Assembly: GCF_965222285.1 (NCBI RefSeq)
Contig: NZ_OZ244942.1
Coordinates: forward strand, 1,054,001 to 1,118,000
Reading direction: 5' to 3'
DNA: 64,000 nt
Origin: Tepidicaulis sp002389665
GTDB lineage: Bacteria > Pseudomonadota > Alphaproteobacteria > Parvibaculales > Parvibaculaceae
The notes beneath the pieces are model-generated. The model had not been told where the DNA came from. It saw only the letters and a list, made by a program, of their open reading frames with translations, and made no database searches. Of the stretch, positions 63,729 to 64,000 are shown piece by piece. Within the stretch, counting starts at the first letter, position 1. The number at the start of each line of letters is the position of its first letter. Both the position numbers and the translations under genes were made by a program.

Positions 63729-64000
63729 ATGAGTGAATTCATGGCGGCAGATATCATCCCACTTGGTCCTTCTGGGGCGGGCACTTCCAGCGCCTCGGCG
63801 TCTGAAAAAGACGCAGGCAGCGCGCTTGACCGCGCGGCTGAAGGCCTTGGTCTGCCTGGGTTCGAGCCTGGCTGGGTCTGGCTTGTCGGCGCCGGTCCGG
63901 GCGATCCGGGGCTGTTGACGCTCCATGCCTGGAATGCGCTCTCCCAGGCCGATGTGATTGTGTATGACGCCCTGGTGGATGAGGCGGTGCTGAAACTCGC
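63729..64000 (+). CDS. Uroporphyrinogen-III C-methyltransferase / siroheme synthase, partial at 3' edge
   Basis: The reading frame from ATG 63729 runs off the window. After about 50 residues of low-complexity leader (GPSGAGTSSASASEKDAGS) comes GWVWLVGAGPGDPGLLTLHAWNALSQADVIVYDALVDEAVL, the N-terminal signature of SUMT enzymes (CobA/CysG C-terminal domain) that methylate uroporphyrinogen III with S-adenosylmethionine. The role would be siroheme or cobalamin synthesis. Another ATG at 63741 is possible. The rest of the gene lies outside. Confidence 0.88.
   Translation, partial: MSEFMAADIIPLGPSGAGTSSASASEKDAGSALDRAAEGLGLPGFEPGWVWLVGAGPGDPGLLTLHAWNALSQADVIVYDALVDEAVLKL

Overview
The window is gene-dense, GC-rich bacterial chromosome and looks alphaproteobacterial. 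Signs of this are the cycHJKL-type cytochrome c maturation genes (ccmI, ccmE, ccmF, ccmH) followed by degP, a two-component pair and glnE, an order I recall from rhizobia. A PleC/PdhS-type kinase, a FixL-like PAS kinase and many acyl-CoA dehydrogenase genes fit the same group. The genus cannot be fixed from sequence alone; a Hyphomicrobiales or Parvibaculum-like organism is my inference. No tRNA, rRNA, insertion sequence or CRISPR array was found.

Layout. 0-1.3 kb: ycgN (probably cut at its 5' end) overlapping a prophage-type cell wall hydrolase and a small membrane protein. 1.3-10 kb: a short-chain dehydrogenase, a first acyl-CoA dehydrogenase pair, a nitroreductase, a PepSY protein with a PhoPQ-like regulator pair, a glycine-zipper lipoprotein and a BrkB-family membrane protein. 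10-18 kb: an unrecognised 479-residue protein, a D-cysteine desulfhydrase-like enzyme, a CaiB-type CoA transferase, a membrane PAS histidine kinase and a penicillin acylase. 18-32 kb: ccmI, a GH46 chitosanase-like gene, ccmE, ccmF, ccmH, an alpha/beta hydrolase-OsmC fusion, degP, a response regulator with its kinase, HU and glnE.

32-43 kb: three overlapping genes (two PYROXD2-like FAD oxidoreductases and a GcvT-like protein), then an inserted module of EF-hand protein, ECF sigma factor, short membrane protein and periplasmic metal-sensor-like protein, then PuuB-like and PuuA-like genes with a convergent LysR gene. I read the metabolic genes as a possible amine or methylated-amine catabolic locus and the inserted module as a Cnr-like signalling system. 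43-46.5 kb: two histidine kinases back to back. One has a PAS domain closely resembling the oxygen-sensing heme PAS of FixL; the other is PleC-like. 46.7-49.4 kb: pepN, broken by one apparent base deletion. 49.6-54.6 kb: an RND efflux pump and adaptor divergent from a MarR regulator. 54.9-57.3 kb: a second acyl-CoA dehydrogenase pair. 57.4-64 kb: mltF, dusA, a TauE/SafE permease, a thioesterase, a phosphomannomutase/phosphoglucomutase, an aspartic protease and the 5' end of a siroheme-type methyltransferase gene.

The points most worth a second look are the FixL-like orphan kinase, the EF-hand/ECF/metal-sensor module lying within a probable amine-degradation locus, the pepN frameshift, and the chitosanase gene inside the cytochrome c maturation operon.
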